64,000 nucleotides of DNA from Aquisphaera giovannonii (GTDB lineage Bacteria > Planctomycetota > Planctomycetia > Isosphaerales > Isosphaeraceae): NCBI RefSeq assembly GCF_008087625.1, contig NZ_CP042997.1:4588001-4652000 (forward strand), written 5' to 3'. This document shows positions 28,327 to 37,475 of the stretch, in pieces; positions within the stretch are counted from its first letter, which is position 1, and each line of letters opens with the position of its first letter. The notes below the pieces were generated by a model. The model was given only the letters and a program-made list of their open reading frames with translations, was not told the origin of the DNA and searched no databases. The position numbers and the translations under genes were made by a program.

Positions 28327-28830
28327 TCAGGCCGGCGGCGGCTCGCCGGGGAATGCGATCAAGGCCCGCAGCAGGTCGGCCTGGGCGGCGAGCTCTCCGC
28401 GCCGCGCCCGTTCGAACGCTTCGTCGTATCGGGCCTCATCCGCCTCGCCCGCGTCGCAACCGGCCGCGGACGCGGCGCACGAGGCGGCGGCCATGACGTT
28501 CGTGGCCGTCCGGGGCCAGGCCGAGGAGGCGTCGACGGCGGCGGACGTCGCGTAGGACGCCGCGTCGGGCGCGGAATGTCCGGGGAAGGCCGCGGCGGCC
28601 ACCTCGGCGGCCCTCGCGACGGCCGCCTCCAGCTCCTCGCCCCCGATCTCGCCGCCCGCGAATCGCTCGGACGCCTCGACCGCCGCCCGGCACTCCCCCG
28701 GCAGGAGCCGCCAGACCCTCCGCGCGCAGGCCGCGCCGAAGAGGCGCAGCTCGCGCTGATGCCGCGCGGCCGGGACCTGCCGGAGCATCGGCTCGGGATC
28801 GCGGCAGGCTTGCCATTCGCGCTCGGTCAT
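28327..28830 (-). CDS. conserved planctomycete hypothetical protein
   Basis: A 167-residue soluble protein beginning MTEREWQACRDPEPMLRQV, followed by RELRLFGAACARRVWRLLP and a helical Ala-rich region. Proteins with this opening occur as many paralogs in Gemmata and Isosphaera relatives. I know no function. It is the last gene of a leftward block with the hypothetical protein and two SUKH-like genes upstream (28897-30358). Confidence 0.7.
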   Translation of the reverse strand: MTEREWQACRDPEPMLRQVPAARHQRELRLFGAACARRVWRLLPGECRAAVEASERFAGGEIGGEELEAAVARAAEVAAAAFPGHSAPDAASYATSAAVDASSAWPRTATNVMAAASCAASAAGCDAGEADEARYDEAFERARRGELAAQADLLRALIAFPGEPPPA

Positions 28831-28896
28831 CGACGGTGACCTCCCCGCTCGCGGATCGGACGCGGCCTCGGGCGGCCCCGCGCGACCGCCGTCGGC

Positions 28897-29391
28897 TCAG
28901 CCATGGGCGAGGACCTCGCCGTCGGCCGAGATCCAGTAATCGACGCACCAGTCCAGGACGAATCGCCCCTCAGCCCGCCACGCCGCGATCGCCCGCACGA
29001 GCTCTTCGCCCTCCCCCGGGTCGACCTCGTCGGGCGACTCCAGGTACCGCTCGTACTCGCCGGGCAGCTCGGCGATGCACGCCTCCTCGGACTCGAACGC
29101 CCGCACCCGGATGTCCGCCGGCCGGAACCCGATCCGCTCCTTGTACGCGGCCATCTCCGCCTCCACGGCCCGGTGGTACTCGCCGTCCGTCCGGTAGATC
29201 GTCGTGCCGGGCAGCCGCGGCGGGTCGACGTCCATCCGGGAACGCTCGAGCCCGAGGAAGCGGCCCTCCATGTCGAACCGGTGGGCGACGATCTCCCGGA
29301 CCGTGTTCCCCAGCAGGACCTGCCCGCCCGAGTCGAGGCCCGTCTCGAAGTAGCCCTGGCCGCACCGGAGCGTGTAGAGCCGGTCGCTCAT
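28897..29391 (-). CDS. hypothetical protein in SUKH neighbourhood
   Basis: A 164-residue soluble protein beginning MSDRLYTLRCGQGYFETGL. It is acidic, with alternating strands and helices, and ends VLDWCVDYWISADGEVLAHG. I recognise no family. It lies 4 bp downstream of the Syd/SUKH-like gene on the same strand, suggesting co-transcription with it. An immunity or accessory role is a guess from that context only. Confidence 0.7.
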   Translation of the reverse strand: MSDRLYTLRCGQGYFETGLDSGGQVLLGNTVREIVAHRFDMEGRFLGLERSRMDVDPPRLPGTTIYRTDGEYHRAVEAEMAAYKERIGFRPADIRVRAFESEEACIAELPGEYERYLESPDEVDPGEGEELVRAIAAWRAEGRFVLDWCVDYWISADGEVLAHG

Positions 29392-29395
29392 GCGT

Positions 29396-29902
29396 CTAGA
29401 CCTCGGCCAGGAACGCGGCCAGGGAAGGCGCCACGACCTTTGCGTCGGGCCGGCCGGGCTCCTCCAGGAGGACCTCGCCGGACGCGTTGTCGACGCTGAA
29501 GAACGGATCCCCGTCGGTGCTGGCGAAGAAGACCGTGAAGGGAGCGGGGATCGTCGGGCAGATCCTCAGGTGCTCGACGATCTGGCGCTTGAGGATGGCC
29601 AGCTCCTCGGGATTCCACGAGACCTTCAGCAGGGCGGTCATGCCCCGGAAATGCTGCTCGTCGCACCGGCCGAAATAGCTCCCGTAGAACTCCTTGACGT
29701 CCGGGTGCAGGATCACCCCGGCCTCCGCCTCGACGTCCAGGAAGTCCGGCGGGGGGGTGATCTCGACGGGACGCCAGCGGATCCTCGCGTCCCCGTCCGG
29801 CTCGCCGACCTCGCACGGCGAGGTCCACTCGGGATCATGGCCGGCGAGCAAGGTCGCCTCACGGGCCAGGATCCTCGCCAGCGCCGCCTTCACCTCGCCC
29901 AT
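29396..29902 (-). CDS. SUKH-superfamily protein, Syd-like
   Basis: A 168-residue protein with the Syd/SUKH fold pattern: an N-terminal helix, SPCEVGEPDGDARIRWRPV, then DVKEFYGSYFGRCDEQHFRG, and C-terminal strands FFASTDGDPFFSVDNASGEV and VAPSLAAFLAEV. Syd proteins interact with SecY in Enterobacteria, but most SUKH members are immunity proteins against contact-dependent or polymorphic toxins. It sits head to tail with a second SUKH gene upstream (25-bp gap). No toxin gene is visible nearby, so it may be an orphan immunity gene. Confidence 0.75.
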   Translation of the reverse strand: MGEVKAALARILAREATLLAGHDPEWTSPCEVGEPDGDARIRWRPVEITPPPDFLDVEAEAGVILHPDVKEFYGSYFGRCDEQHFRGMTALLKVSWNPEELAILKRQIVEHLRICPTIPAPFTVFFASTDGDPFFSVDNASGEVLLEEPGRPDAKVVAPSLAAFLAEV

Positions 29903-29926
29903 GATCCCTCCCCTCGACGCCCCGCT

Positions 29927-30358
29927 CTACTCGGGCCGGTTGCCGCCCCGATTCGGGCGGCGATCCTCCACCCACCGCGTGAGGAACGCGCCGACTCCGG
30001 CCTCGCGTTCGGGCAGGGGCCGGGGGGCGACGCTGCTGACGCCGACGACCCGCCAGCCGTCTCGGGTGTCGAAGCCGGCGTGCCATCCGCCGAAGTCGTC
30101 CGCGAAGAAGAGGGTGCCGGCCAGGTCGGCGGCGGTCTCCTCGTCGAAGAACTCCTCCGGCCCGCAAGGTCCGTCGTAGAGGGCGAGCCCCATGCTGCCG
30201 ATCCGGCCGGCACCGACGTGCCGGAGCAGCTCGAGATACTCCTCGGGAATGCCCGGAAATCGCCGCCGGATGTCGGCGAGTTGGTCCTCGGGCAACGGCT
30301 CCAGCGCGGAGGCCGGGAACGCCCGTCGGATGAGCCCGAGCAACGCCGCGTGGTCCAC
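29927..30358 (-). CDS. SMI1/KNR4 (SUKH) family protein
   Basis: About 143 residues starting at a GTG (VDHAALLGLIRRAFP), chosen because AAGGGG lies 6 nt upstream. The SUKH core is seen in LPEDQLADIRRRFPGIPEEYLELLRHVGAGRIG, PEEFFDEE, and the strand pair LFFADDFGGWHAGFDTRDGW / RVVGVSSVAPRPLPE, ending in FLTRWVED. The family is best known as toxin-neutralising immunity proteins and as a yeast cell-wall regulator. It heads the leftward gene block at 28.3-30.4 kb. Confidence 0.8.
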   Translation of the reverse strand: MDHAALLGLIRRAFPASALEPLPEDQLADIRRRFPGIPEEYLELLRHVGAGRIGSMGLALYDGPCGPEEFFDEETAADLAGTLFFADDFGGWHAGFDTRDGWRVVGVSSVAPRPLPEREAGVGAFLTRWVEDRRPNRGGNRPE

Positions 30359-30591
30359 CGGCACCCCCTTGCGCCTCGAGGCCCATGCCGGGCCGACCGG
30401 GGCCTCGGCCCCTCCTCGCCCCGTCGATCTTACCGGGGCCCGCCGGCGGGGCAAGCCGCCGGGCCCGGCATCCGAGCCACGATGCGCCTTGCCGCGGCGG
30501 GCTCAGGTCCTTAGGCTCGAGGTATGGCCCGGATGGTCCATGGAGGGAACATCGATCGCCCGTCGCTGCCGCCCGAACGGAGTTGCTCGCC

Positions 30592-31623
30592 ATGCTCGCC
30601 CTCATCGCGACCCTCGCCGCCGCGGCCCTCGGGCCTCCCGGGCCGACGCCCGTCGACGCCCCGCCGGCGATCCGGCCGGCCGCCTTCCAGTCCTGGTTCG
30701 AGCTCGCGGCGGAGGGCCGGCTCGCGATCCCGGAGGACGTCCGGGCGCGGGCCGCGTCGTTCCGCTACGTGCTCGTCGGCGGCCTCAACTTCGGGTCCAC
30801 GCGAGGCTACCTGACCCACAACGTCAAGCAGCTCCGCGAGAGGGGCGTGCCGGCCGACTCCGTCGAGGTGATCCATCCCGACTCGAGCCGGACCATCGCC
30901 GAGAATGCCGACGACCTCGATGCCCGGATCCGCGCGATCGCCGCGAAGGGCCCGGAGAAGCTCGTGCTGATCGCCCACAGCCGGGGCGCCTGCGACGTCC
31001 TGGCCTTCGCGCTCGGGGATCCCGACTTCGTCCGCGAGCGGGTCGAGGCCATGTTCCTCGTGCAGGGCCCCTTCGGCGGCTCCGGCGTGGCGGACTACGT
31101 GGCCGGCGACGGGCCGCCCGCCGACGGCCGGATGCCGCTGGTCCCCCGGCTCGCGGCCCGCGCCGGGCGTCGGATCGAGGCGAACGTCGCCGGCCCCGGC
31201 ACGCACCGGGCCATCGCCGAGCTGTCCCGCGAGTCGTGCGGCCGCTTCTGGTCCGAGAGGCTCGCGGAGCACGAGGACGCCCTCCCGGTCGTCGCGCCCC
31301 GCACCTTCTACATCACGAGCCGGACGTCCACGGCGAAGCACCCGCCCTTGCAGCGGGTCACCGCGTCCTACCTTCGCACCTACTACGGGCCCAACGACGG
31401 GCTCGTCGCCCTGGAGGACCAGGACATCCCCGGGCTCGGCACCGTGCTCGCCGTCCTCGACGCCGGCCACACCGACCTGACCCGCCGGTTCCTCTCGGCC
31501 CGCCCCCGGGCCAAGGCCCGGCTCCAGAAGGCCCTGGTGGATGCCGTCATGACGGCCGTCGGCGGCCCCCGCGGGCCCCTCGTCGAGACCTCCCACGCGC
31601 GGGCCATCCCCGACGCCCGCTGA
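30592..31623 (+). CDS. exported alpha/beta-hydrolase-like protein
   Basis: A 343-residue protein with an N-terminal signal peptide (MLALIATLAAAALG). A hydrolase nucleophile elbow is seen as LVLIAHSRGACDVLAFAL (H-S-R-G-A). A downstream acidic segment (YYGPNDGLVALEDQDIPG) and VLDAGHTDLTRR could supply the Asp and His of the triad. YVLVGGLNFGSTRGYLTHNVKQL resembles the start of lipase-like GPI-processing or PGAP1-type hydrolases. The substrate is unknown; an esterase or lipase acting outside the cytoplasm is likely. It is divergent from the SUKH block. Confidence 0.75.
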   Translation: MLALIATLAAAALGPPGPTPVDAPPAIRPAAFQSWFELAAEGRLAIPEDVRARAASFRYVLVGGLNFGSTRGYLTHNVKQLRERGVPADSVEVIHPDSSRTIAENADDLDARIRAIAAKGPEKLVLIAHSRGACDVLAFALGDPDFVRERVEAMFLVQGPFGGSGVADYVAGDGPPADGRMPLVPRLAARAGRRIEANVAGPGTHRAIAELSRESCGRFWSERLAEHEDALPVVAPRTFYITSRTSTAKHPPLQRVTASYLRTYYGPNDGLVALEDQDIPGLGTVLAVLDAGHTDLTRRFLSARPRAKARLQKALVDAVMTAVGGPRGPLVETSHARAIPDAR

Positions 31624-31716
31624 GCCGTGGAACCGGCACGCGTGTTGCAGACCTCTCGCCCTGCGGAGGGGATTCCGCCCCCCCGCGCCGCGATGATTCC
31701 ACGGGAGAACAGACGC

Positions 31717-32178
31717 ATGCTGACCATGACAGGGACCCTCGGCCTCGCCGCCACGCTGATGCTCGGCCTCCTCGCGGCCGACGCCGCCGCCCAGTCCGAG
31801 CCCGCCCTCAAGCCCTCCGAGCTCACCGGCGGCTACACGATCGTCTCGGGCGAGAAGTTCGGCATCAAGGAGCCGGAGGAGCGCATCGAGGGCGCCACCG
31901 TCCGCTTCAGCGACGACCGCATCATCGTCGTCGACAAGGAGAAGAAGGAGATCTACGGCGCCACCTACAAGCTCGAGGCCTGCGAAGGCGATCACACCTG
32001 CAAGATCACCATGACGAGCAAGCTCGCCGACAAGGAAGACCAGGTCGCCAAGGGCCTGATCAAGAAGGAGGGCGACACGATCAAGCTCATCTACGCCCTC
32101 CCCGGCGCCGCGGCCCCGACCGAGTTCAAGACCGGCGAGAAGCAGCTCATGTTTGTCATGAAGAACATGAACAAATAA
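31717..32178 (+). CDS. TIGR03067 family exported protein
   Basis: A 153-residue protein with a signal peptide (LGLAATLMLGLLAADAAAQS). The mature part shows the lipocalin-like strand pattern of TIGR03067: SELTGGYTIVSGEKFG, TVRFSDDRIIVVDKEKKEIYGATYKL, and a C-terminal LIYALPG. This family is almost confined to Planctomycetes and Acidobacteria and its function is unknown. An ATG 8 codons upstream is possible, but the chosen start gives a proper signal peptide. Confidence 0.85.
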   Translation: MLTMTGTLGLAATLMLGLLAADAAAQSEPALKPSELTGGYTIVSGEKFGIKEPEERIEGATVRFSDDRIIVVDKEKKEIYGATYKLEACEGDHTCKITMTSKLADKEDQVAKGLIKKEGDTIKLIYALPGAAAPTEFKTGEKQLMFVMKNMNK

Positions 32179-32588
32179 ATCAACGCCCGAATATGCGGCG
32201 AGGGAGCCTCGATCGCGCCGCCTCACCCGGGGGGGGCACGCGATCGGTCCGCCTCCCGTCCCGACCACGTCCGGGTGGCCGGGCGGAGCCGCCGGCGACG
32301 CCCCGGGAACGCCGGGGCGGCCCCGCCCGACTGGGCGCGGCGCCCGGGCGTCGGCTCACCCGGTCGCCGGGCGGAGCCGGCTCCCACGTCGAGGCCCCGA
32401 GCGCTTGCCACGGCCCGCCGGCCCGTGGCGTCGCTGCGCCCCGCCGCAGCCGCCGCCCACGGCTCCCGCGATCGGACGACCCGCGCCTCCCCGGTCCCTC
32501 CTGATCACTCACCCCGCCTGCTGGTACACTGGATTGGTTTGGTCCTGTGCAACGTACCGCGTGCGTCCACTCGAGGGAGAGAAGGACC
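32179..32588. repeat. intergenic region with one arm of a dispersed palindrome
   Basis: No gene is seen in 410 bp. Positions 32360-32387 (CCGGTCGCCGGGCGGAGCCG then GCTCCCAC) match the right arm of the palindromic family found complete at 36925-36996. Close to the next gene lies an AT-richer stretch around 32520-32550 that may hold its promoter, though no clear boxes are seen. Confidence 0.5.
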
Positions 32589-33602
32589 ATGTCGAACGCA
32601 GACCCGGTTGGTCGTCGGGAATTCCTCAACCAGTCCCTGGCCGTCGCGGGCGCCGCGGGCCTCCTGCCCGGCGCGGCGGCTGCTGCTGCCCCGCGCCCGG
32701 ACGCCGACGACGCGAAGAAGCCCCGCGCCGCCGCAGCCCCCGAAGCCGCCGCCACAATCCCTCGCGGGAGCCTCGGCCGCGCCAAGGTCAGCCGATTGCT
32801 CCTGGGCGGCAACCTGATCGGCGGCTACATGCACTGCCGCGACCTGAAGTACGTCAACAGCCTCTTCCGCGCCTACGCCACCGACGAGAAGATCATCGAG
32901 ACCCTGGCCCTGGCCGAGCGGCACGGCATCAACACCGTCTTCGAGACCGGGGGCGACTTCGTCGAGCGCTACAACCGCCGGTACAACGGCCGCATGCAGT
33001 TCATCCCCCACATCGAGATCAAGACGAGCTGGACCCGGCGGGAGCAGGAGGACCACATCAAGCAGCAGGTGGACGCCGGCGCCGTGGCCCTCTACGTCTG
33101 GGGCGTCTCGTCCGACAGCCTGCTCCGCGACGGCCAGTTCGACCTGCTCGCCCGGGCCGTCGAGATGGCCAAAAAGCACGACCTCCCCGTCGGCGTGGGC
33201 TGCCACTCGCTGCTGGTCCCGAAGGAGTGCGAGAAGCACGGCGTCCCCTGCGACTTCTACGTCAAGACCTTCCACGGCGACGACTACCCCTCGGCGACGC
33301 CGAAGGAGCTGCGCAAGGAGTTCATCTGGCTCGACGGCGGCAAGGGTTGGTACGACAACATGTGGTGCATCAACCCGGAAGAGACCGTCGCCTTCATGCA
33401 GTCCGTCGCCAAGCCCTGGATCGCCTTCAAGATCCTCGCCGCCGGCGCGATCCCGCCCGCCCAGGCTTTCCCCCACGCCTTCAGGAACGGAGCGGACTTC
33501 ATCGCCGTCGGCATGTTCGACTTCCAGGTCAAGGCCGACGCCGAGCTCGCCGAGCGCGCCATCCGCCACAACCAGAAGCGAGCCCGCCCCTGGCGGGCCT
33601 GA
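32589..33602 (+). CDS. Tat-exported TIM-barrel protein (aldo/keto-reductase-like)
   Basis: A 337-residue protein with a twin-arginine signal (VGRREFLNQSLAVAGAAG). After an Ala-rich linker the domain starts with LGRAKVSRLLLGGNLIGGY, then IIETLALAERHGINTVFETGGD, VDAGAVALYVWGVSSDSLLRDG, LPVGVGCHS, and ends KPWIAFKILAAGAIPPAQAF and NGADFIAVGMFDFQV, a series of beta-alpha units. This resembles planctomycete exported proteins annotated as oxidoreductases of the aldo/keto-reductase superfamily, though the classical Tyr/Lys/His catalytic set is not obvious. GAGAAGGA precedes the ATG. Confidence 0.75.
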   Translation: MSNADPVGRREFLNQSLAVAGAAGLLPGAAAAAAPRPDADDAKKPRAAAAPEAAATIPRGSLGRAKVSRLLLGGNLIGGYMHCRDLKYVNSLFRAYATDEKIIETLALAERHGINTVFETGGDFVERYNRRYNGRMQFIPHIEIKTSWTRREQEDHIKQQVDAGAVALYVWGVSSDSLLRDGQFDLLARAVEMAKKHDLPVGVGCHSLLVPKECEKHGVPCDFYVKTFHGDDYPSATPKELRKEFIWLDGGKGWYDNMWCINPEETVAFMQSVAKPWIAFKILAAGAIPPAQAFPHAFRNGADFIAVGMFDFQVKADAELAERAIRHNQKRARPWRA

Positions 33603-34363
33603 CCATACCAAGGGAAGCCTGACGAGGGGTCGAGGACGACCCTCCAATCATCCGATTCCATGGGCTGGCCACGATTCCTCTCCCTCTCCCGCTCGGCGGG
33701 AGAGGGGCGGGGTGAGGGTCTTCGATCGCCTCGACCTTCATCAAGGGCTTCTGGCCCCGCGCTCGCCTCCGGGTGGCTGGGGCAGAGCCGAAGGCGATGC
33801 CCCGGGATCGCCGGGGCATCCGGAGTGGCCTGGGTGAGTGAAGGCGAGTCGCGTTGTACCCTCTCCACGCGAGGGCCGGCTCCGTCCGGCGACCGCGTCA
33901 GCCAGGGCCTGATCGGGCATGCCCGTATTCCAGACCCGGCTCTGTTTTCGAGGCGATCCCGTGGCGTCGCCTGCGGCTCCACCACAGCCACCCGGGTCCA
34001 TCCTCCAACAAGATGGGAACTTTAGGCAAAAACCGAAGCCCCGGGAATCCTCCCGACTCCATCCGCCCCGGAGTCCGTTGAAGAAAGACTCCTCCCCCGG
34101 GCGATACTGTGCTGGACGGCTGCACGGGCAGGGGAGATAATCCGCGCCCATCGGAGGCGGCATGGGGAAGGCGTCCGGAAGGATGCCGCCCGCCGACTCG
34201 ACCGCCCGGTTCGATCCCGACGCCAGGGAATGGCGGGGCGGGATCCGGCGGTTCAGGGAAGGACGACTCGCGGGGTTCCTGGGGCCCCGGCCAGGGAAGG
34301 AATCTCGGGGGCATCGCGGCCCCCGGCCCGGGTGCGGACGGATCCAGGCGGGATGATCCCATC
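33603..34363. repeat. intergenic region with dispersed inverted repeats
   Basis: No convincing gene lies in these 761 bp. It holds a C/G-tract hairpin at about 33677-33716 (CCTCTCCCGCTCGGCGGGAG), a family-B inverted pair with arms at 33769-33812 (GGGTGGCTGGGGCAGAGCCG...) and 33951-33997 (GAGGCGATCCCGTGGCGTCG...), and a partial arm of the palindromic family at about 33868-33893. The 5' region of hldD, with its promoter, must also lie here. Confidence 0.55.
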
Positions 34364-35326
34364 ATGCACATCGTGACCGGGGCGGCGGGCTTCGTCGGCG
34401 GCAACCTCATCCGCGCGCTCAATCAGAAGGGCGTCCGGGACATCCTGGCCGTGGACGACCTGACGAGCGGCGACAAGTTCCGCAACCTCCGGGATTGCGA
34501 CATCGCCGACTACATGGACCGGGCCGAGTTCCGCGAGTTCATCCGCCGGGGCGTCTCGCACGGCTGGAAGCCGGCCGCGGTGCTCCACCAGGGCGCCTGC
34601 GCGGACACCACCGAGCCCGACGGCCGGTACATGATGGACAACAACTACACCTACTCCAAGGAGCTGCTCCGCTGGGCGCTCGAGGCCCGCGCGCCGTTCG
34701 TCTACGCGTCGAGCGCCTCGGTCTACGGCATGAGCCGCCGCTGCGCCGAGACCGCGGAGCACGAGGGCCCGCTGAACGTCTACGCCTACTCCAAGCTCCA
34801 GTTCGACAACTACGTCCGGCGCCTGATGCCGGGCCTGCGGACCACGGTCGTCGGCCTGCGGTACTTCAACGTGTACGGCCCCGGCGAGGCCCACAAGGGG
34901 CGGATGGCCTCGATGGTCTGGCAGCTCTTCCATCAGCTCAAGGACGCGGGCGTCGCGACGCTCTTCGACGGGACCGACGGATACGGGCCCGGCGACCAGA
35001 GGCGGGATTTCGTGTACGTCGGGGACGTCGCCGACATCAACGTCCATTTCGCAACCGGCCCGATCCGCCACGGCATCTTCAACGTCGGGACGGGCCGGAG
35101 CCGGAGCTTCAACGAGATCGCCCGGATCATCATCGGCCTGCTCGGCCGGGGCGAGGTCCGGTACATCCCGTTCCCGGAATCGCTCCGGGGCAAGTACCAG
35201 AGCTTCACCGAGGCCGACGTCACGCGGCTCCGCGAGGCGTACGGGCGGCCGATGACCACGCTGGAAGACGGGATCCGCCGGCTCGCGGAGCGGGCCGGCC
35301 ACGCCAAGGAACGGGAGGCCGCATGA
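34364..35326 (+). CDS. hldD: ADP-L-glycero-D-manno-heptose 6-epimerase
   Basis: A 320-residue NAD(P)-dependent SDR-type epimerase. It converts ADP-D-glycero-beta-D-manno-heptose to the L-glycero form used in lipopolysaccharide core. The N-terminal Rossmann motif is IVTGAAGFVGGNLIRAL; VLHQGACADTTE is characteristic of the heptose epimerase group; the catalytic pair is in VYAYSKLQFD (YxxxK), preceded by the Ser of ASSASVYG. RYFNVYGPGEAHKGRMASM and RDFVYVGDVADIN complete the signature. It overlaps the next gene by 4 nt (ATGA) and forms a heptose operon with it. Confidence 0.93.
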   Translation: MHIVTGAAGFVGGNLIRALNQKGVRDILAVDDLTSGDKFRNLRDCDIADYMDRAEFREFIRRGVSHGWKPAAVLHQGACADTTEPDGRYMMDNNYTYSKELLRWALEARAPFVYASSASVYGMSRRCAETAEHEGPLNVYAYSKLQFDNYVRRLMPGLRTTVVGLRYFNVYGPGEAHKGRMASMVWQLFHQLKDAGVATLFDGTDGYGPGDQRRDFVYVGDVADINVHFATGPIRHGIFNVGTGRSRSFNEIARIIIGLLGRGEVRYIPFPESLRGKYQSFTEADVTRLREAYGRPMTTLEDGIRRLAERAGHAKEREAA

Positions 35327-36810
35327 GCACCCAGGCGCACAAGCTGGAGGCCCTGATCCGGGGCCTGCGTCCCTGCAAGGTCGCCGTGATCGGCGACGTG
35401 ATGCTCGACCATTACTGCAAGGGGAACGCCGACCGGCTCAGCCCCGAGGCCCCCATCCAGGTCCTCGACGTCACCGACGAGTTCCGGATGCCCGGCGGCG
35501 CGGCGAACGTCGCAATGAAGGTCGTCGGGCTCGAATCCCGGGTCCGCATGGTCGGCCTCGTCGGCGACGACGCCACCGCGGGGGAGCTCCAGGAGCTCCT
35601 CACGGCCGACCCCCGCGTCGCCGACGGCCTGGTCCGCGACCCCTCGCGCTCGACCACCCTGAAGACCCGGTTCATCGCCCACAACCAGCAGCTCCTGCGG
35701 GTCGACCGCGAGCACCGCGCCGCGCCGGCCGGCTGGGTCCGCGAGAAGCTCGTCCGCGAGGCCTACGCCGCCGCGGCCGAGGCCGACGCCGTGATCCTGG
35801 AGGACTACGGCAAGGGCGTGCTCGGCCCCGAGGTCATCGCCGCCGCGATCCGCGGGGCCCGCAAGAGCGGGGCCCCGGTCGTCGTCGACCCGACCGGCCG
35901 CAACTACGCCCGCTACGCCGGCTCCACCGTCCTGACCCCCAACCTCAAGGAGGCGTCGCTCGCCGCCGAGCGGCCGATCACCGACGCGGAGAGCCTGGAG
36001 GCCGTCGCCCGCACGCTCGTCGAGCAGACCGGATCCGCCCTGGCGATCACCCGCGAGGCCGAGGGGATCTCCCTCTTCCGCCGCGACCTGCCGCGGGGCC
36101 CGATCACGCACACCCACGTCCCGACGATGCCGGTGGCCGTCTTCGACGTCACCGGCGCCGGCGACGCCGTGGCCGCGAGCCTGGCCATCGCGCTGGCCTC
36201 CGGGATCGAGATGGCCGACGCCTGCGCCCTGGCCAACCTCGCCGGCCGGGCGGTCGTCCGCCAGTTCGGCGTCGGCACGATCTCGACGAGCCACCTCCTG
36301 GCCGAGGCCAACCGCGAGCAGGCCGACTGGATGGTCAAGACCGCCAACGTGGCCGCGGCCCGCCAGCGGGCCCGGGAGATCAAGCAGGCCGGCGGCAAGG
36401 TCGTCTTCACCAACGGCTGCTTCGACATCCTCCACTACGGCCACGCCCACCTCCTCCAGTACGCCCGCAGCCAGGGGGACTTCCTGATCCTCGGCCTCAA
36501 CACGGATGCCTCGGTCCGCCGCTTCAAGGGCCCGTCCCGGCCCTTCGTCTCGGAGGACCAGCGGGCCTACATGCTCTCGCTCTACCCGTTCGTGGACCTG
36601 ATCGTCCTCTTCGACGACGACACCCCCCTGAACCTCATCGAGGCCATCCGCCCCGACGTCCTGGTCAAGGGGGGCGACTACACCCCGGACACCGTCGTCG
36701 GCCGCGACGTCGTCGAGTCCCACGGCGGCCGCGTCGCCATCTGCCCCCGCCTGGAGGGCCTCAGCACCACCGACCTCGTCCGCAAGATCCAGGACCGCAT
36801 CCCGGCCTGA
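35323..36810 (+). CDS. hldE: bifunctional heptose-7-phosphate kinase / heptose-1-phosphate adenylyltransferase
   Basis: A 495-residue fusion of two enzymes. The N-terminal PfkB kinase domain (about 1-325) has VIGDVMLDHYCKGNADRLSP, PGGAANVA and the catalytic VTGAGDAVAASL. The C-terminal nucleotidyltransferase domain (about 355-495) has FTNGCFDILHYGHAHLLQYA (HxGH) and VKGGDYTPDTVVGRDVV. Together they phosphorylate D-glycero-manno-heptose-7-phosphate at C1 and later adenylate it, the steps before HldD. The phosphatase step (GmhB) is not in the window. The ATG overlaps the hldD stop, so translation is probably coupled. The presence of this pathway supports an LPS-like outer membrane. Confidence 0.94.
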   Translation: MSTQAHKLEALIRGLRPCKVAVIGDVMLDHYCKGNADRLSPEAPIQVLDVTDEFRMPGGAANVAMKVVGLESRVRMVGLVGDDATAGELQELLTADPRVADGLVRDPSRSTTLKTRFIAHNQQLLRVDREHRAAPAGWVREKLVREAYAAAAEADAVILEDYGKGVLGPEVIAAAIRGARKSGAPVVVDPTGRNYARYAGSTVLTPNLKEASLAAERPITDAESLEAVARTLVEQTGSALAITREAEGISLFRRDLPRGPITHTHVPTMPVAVFDVTGAGDAVAASLAIALASGIEMADACALANLAGRAVVRQFGVGTISTSHLLAEANREQADWMVKTANVAAARQRAREIKQAGGKVVFTNGCFDILHYGHAHLLQYARSQGDFLILGLNTDASVRRFKGPSRPFVSEDQRAYMLSLYPFVDLIVLFDDDTPLNLIEAIRPDVLVKGGDYTPDTVVGRDVVESHGGRVAICPRLEGLSTTDLVRKIQDRIPA

Positions 36811-37475
36811 GAACTCCCTCGGCGGCCCGGGGCATGCCCGTCCTTTGTCGAGTGCGTCAAGCGTCAGCGCGGACGCACCGGGTTCCCGCGAGTCTTCCCC
36901 GAGCGACAGGCACGAGCTCGCCCCGTGGGAGCCGGCTCCGTCCGGCGACCGCGCAGGCCGCGGCTCACCCGGTCGCCGGACGGAGCCGGCTCCCACGAGG
37001 CCATCCTTCGATCTCACCGGCTCCCGTCCCCGACCGCTTGACCTGATGCGGATGCGTCCGCGCCGACGCTTGGGGCACCCTACACATCCACCCGCAAAGC
37101 AACGGACGCTCCGTGATTGCACCCTGGCCACCTCATGGGTTCGCCCGTCCTAGCGACCAACAAAGCCAATCGACGCTTCCCCCTTGACCGACCGTACGTT
37201 GCGTCAGGAGGTCGCACGACCAACAGACCCAATTTCCCTCCCATTCCGCCGGCCCGCGCCCTACCCGCGCGGGCCGGCGAGCTCCTCCTGGCACCGACTC
37301 CGGATTGAGAAAGAGCGATCGTCGAGGCAGGGGACCTCCGCGGCGCAAACTCCGCCCCTCATCCTCCACGATCCGCGCGAGCCGCCCGCCGGTTTCACGC
37401 CGACGGACGGATTTCCCGATCCCCACGCGACCGGCCTGATCCATCGTGGGGCCGCCTCCGCATCCCGCCGGCCCA
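36811..37475. repeat. intergenic region between hldE and intI with a long perfect inverted repeat
   Basis: No gene is supported in 665 bp. Positions 36925-36951 (GTGGGAGCCGGCTCCGTCCG then GCGACCG) and 36970-36996 are perfect 27-nt inverted arms around an 18-nt loop. Shorter inverted segments with GTGCGTCAAGC... and ...GCTTGGGGCACCC lie at about 36850-36885 and 37045-37085. The rest, up to the stop of intI, has no visible structure. Confidence 0.6.

Noticed and set aside
28327-30358. SUKH gene block considered as an older, detached part of the integron
   Set aside because: The genes are on the opposite strand relative to the array, and no attC arms or boxes are visible between them.
36811-37475. 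Search for further cassettes or a second array on the far side of intI
   Set aside because: No GTTAGGC box or attC stem was found left of intI. The inverted repeats there belong to the dispersed palindrome families.
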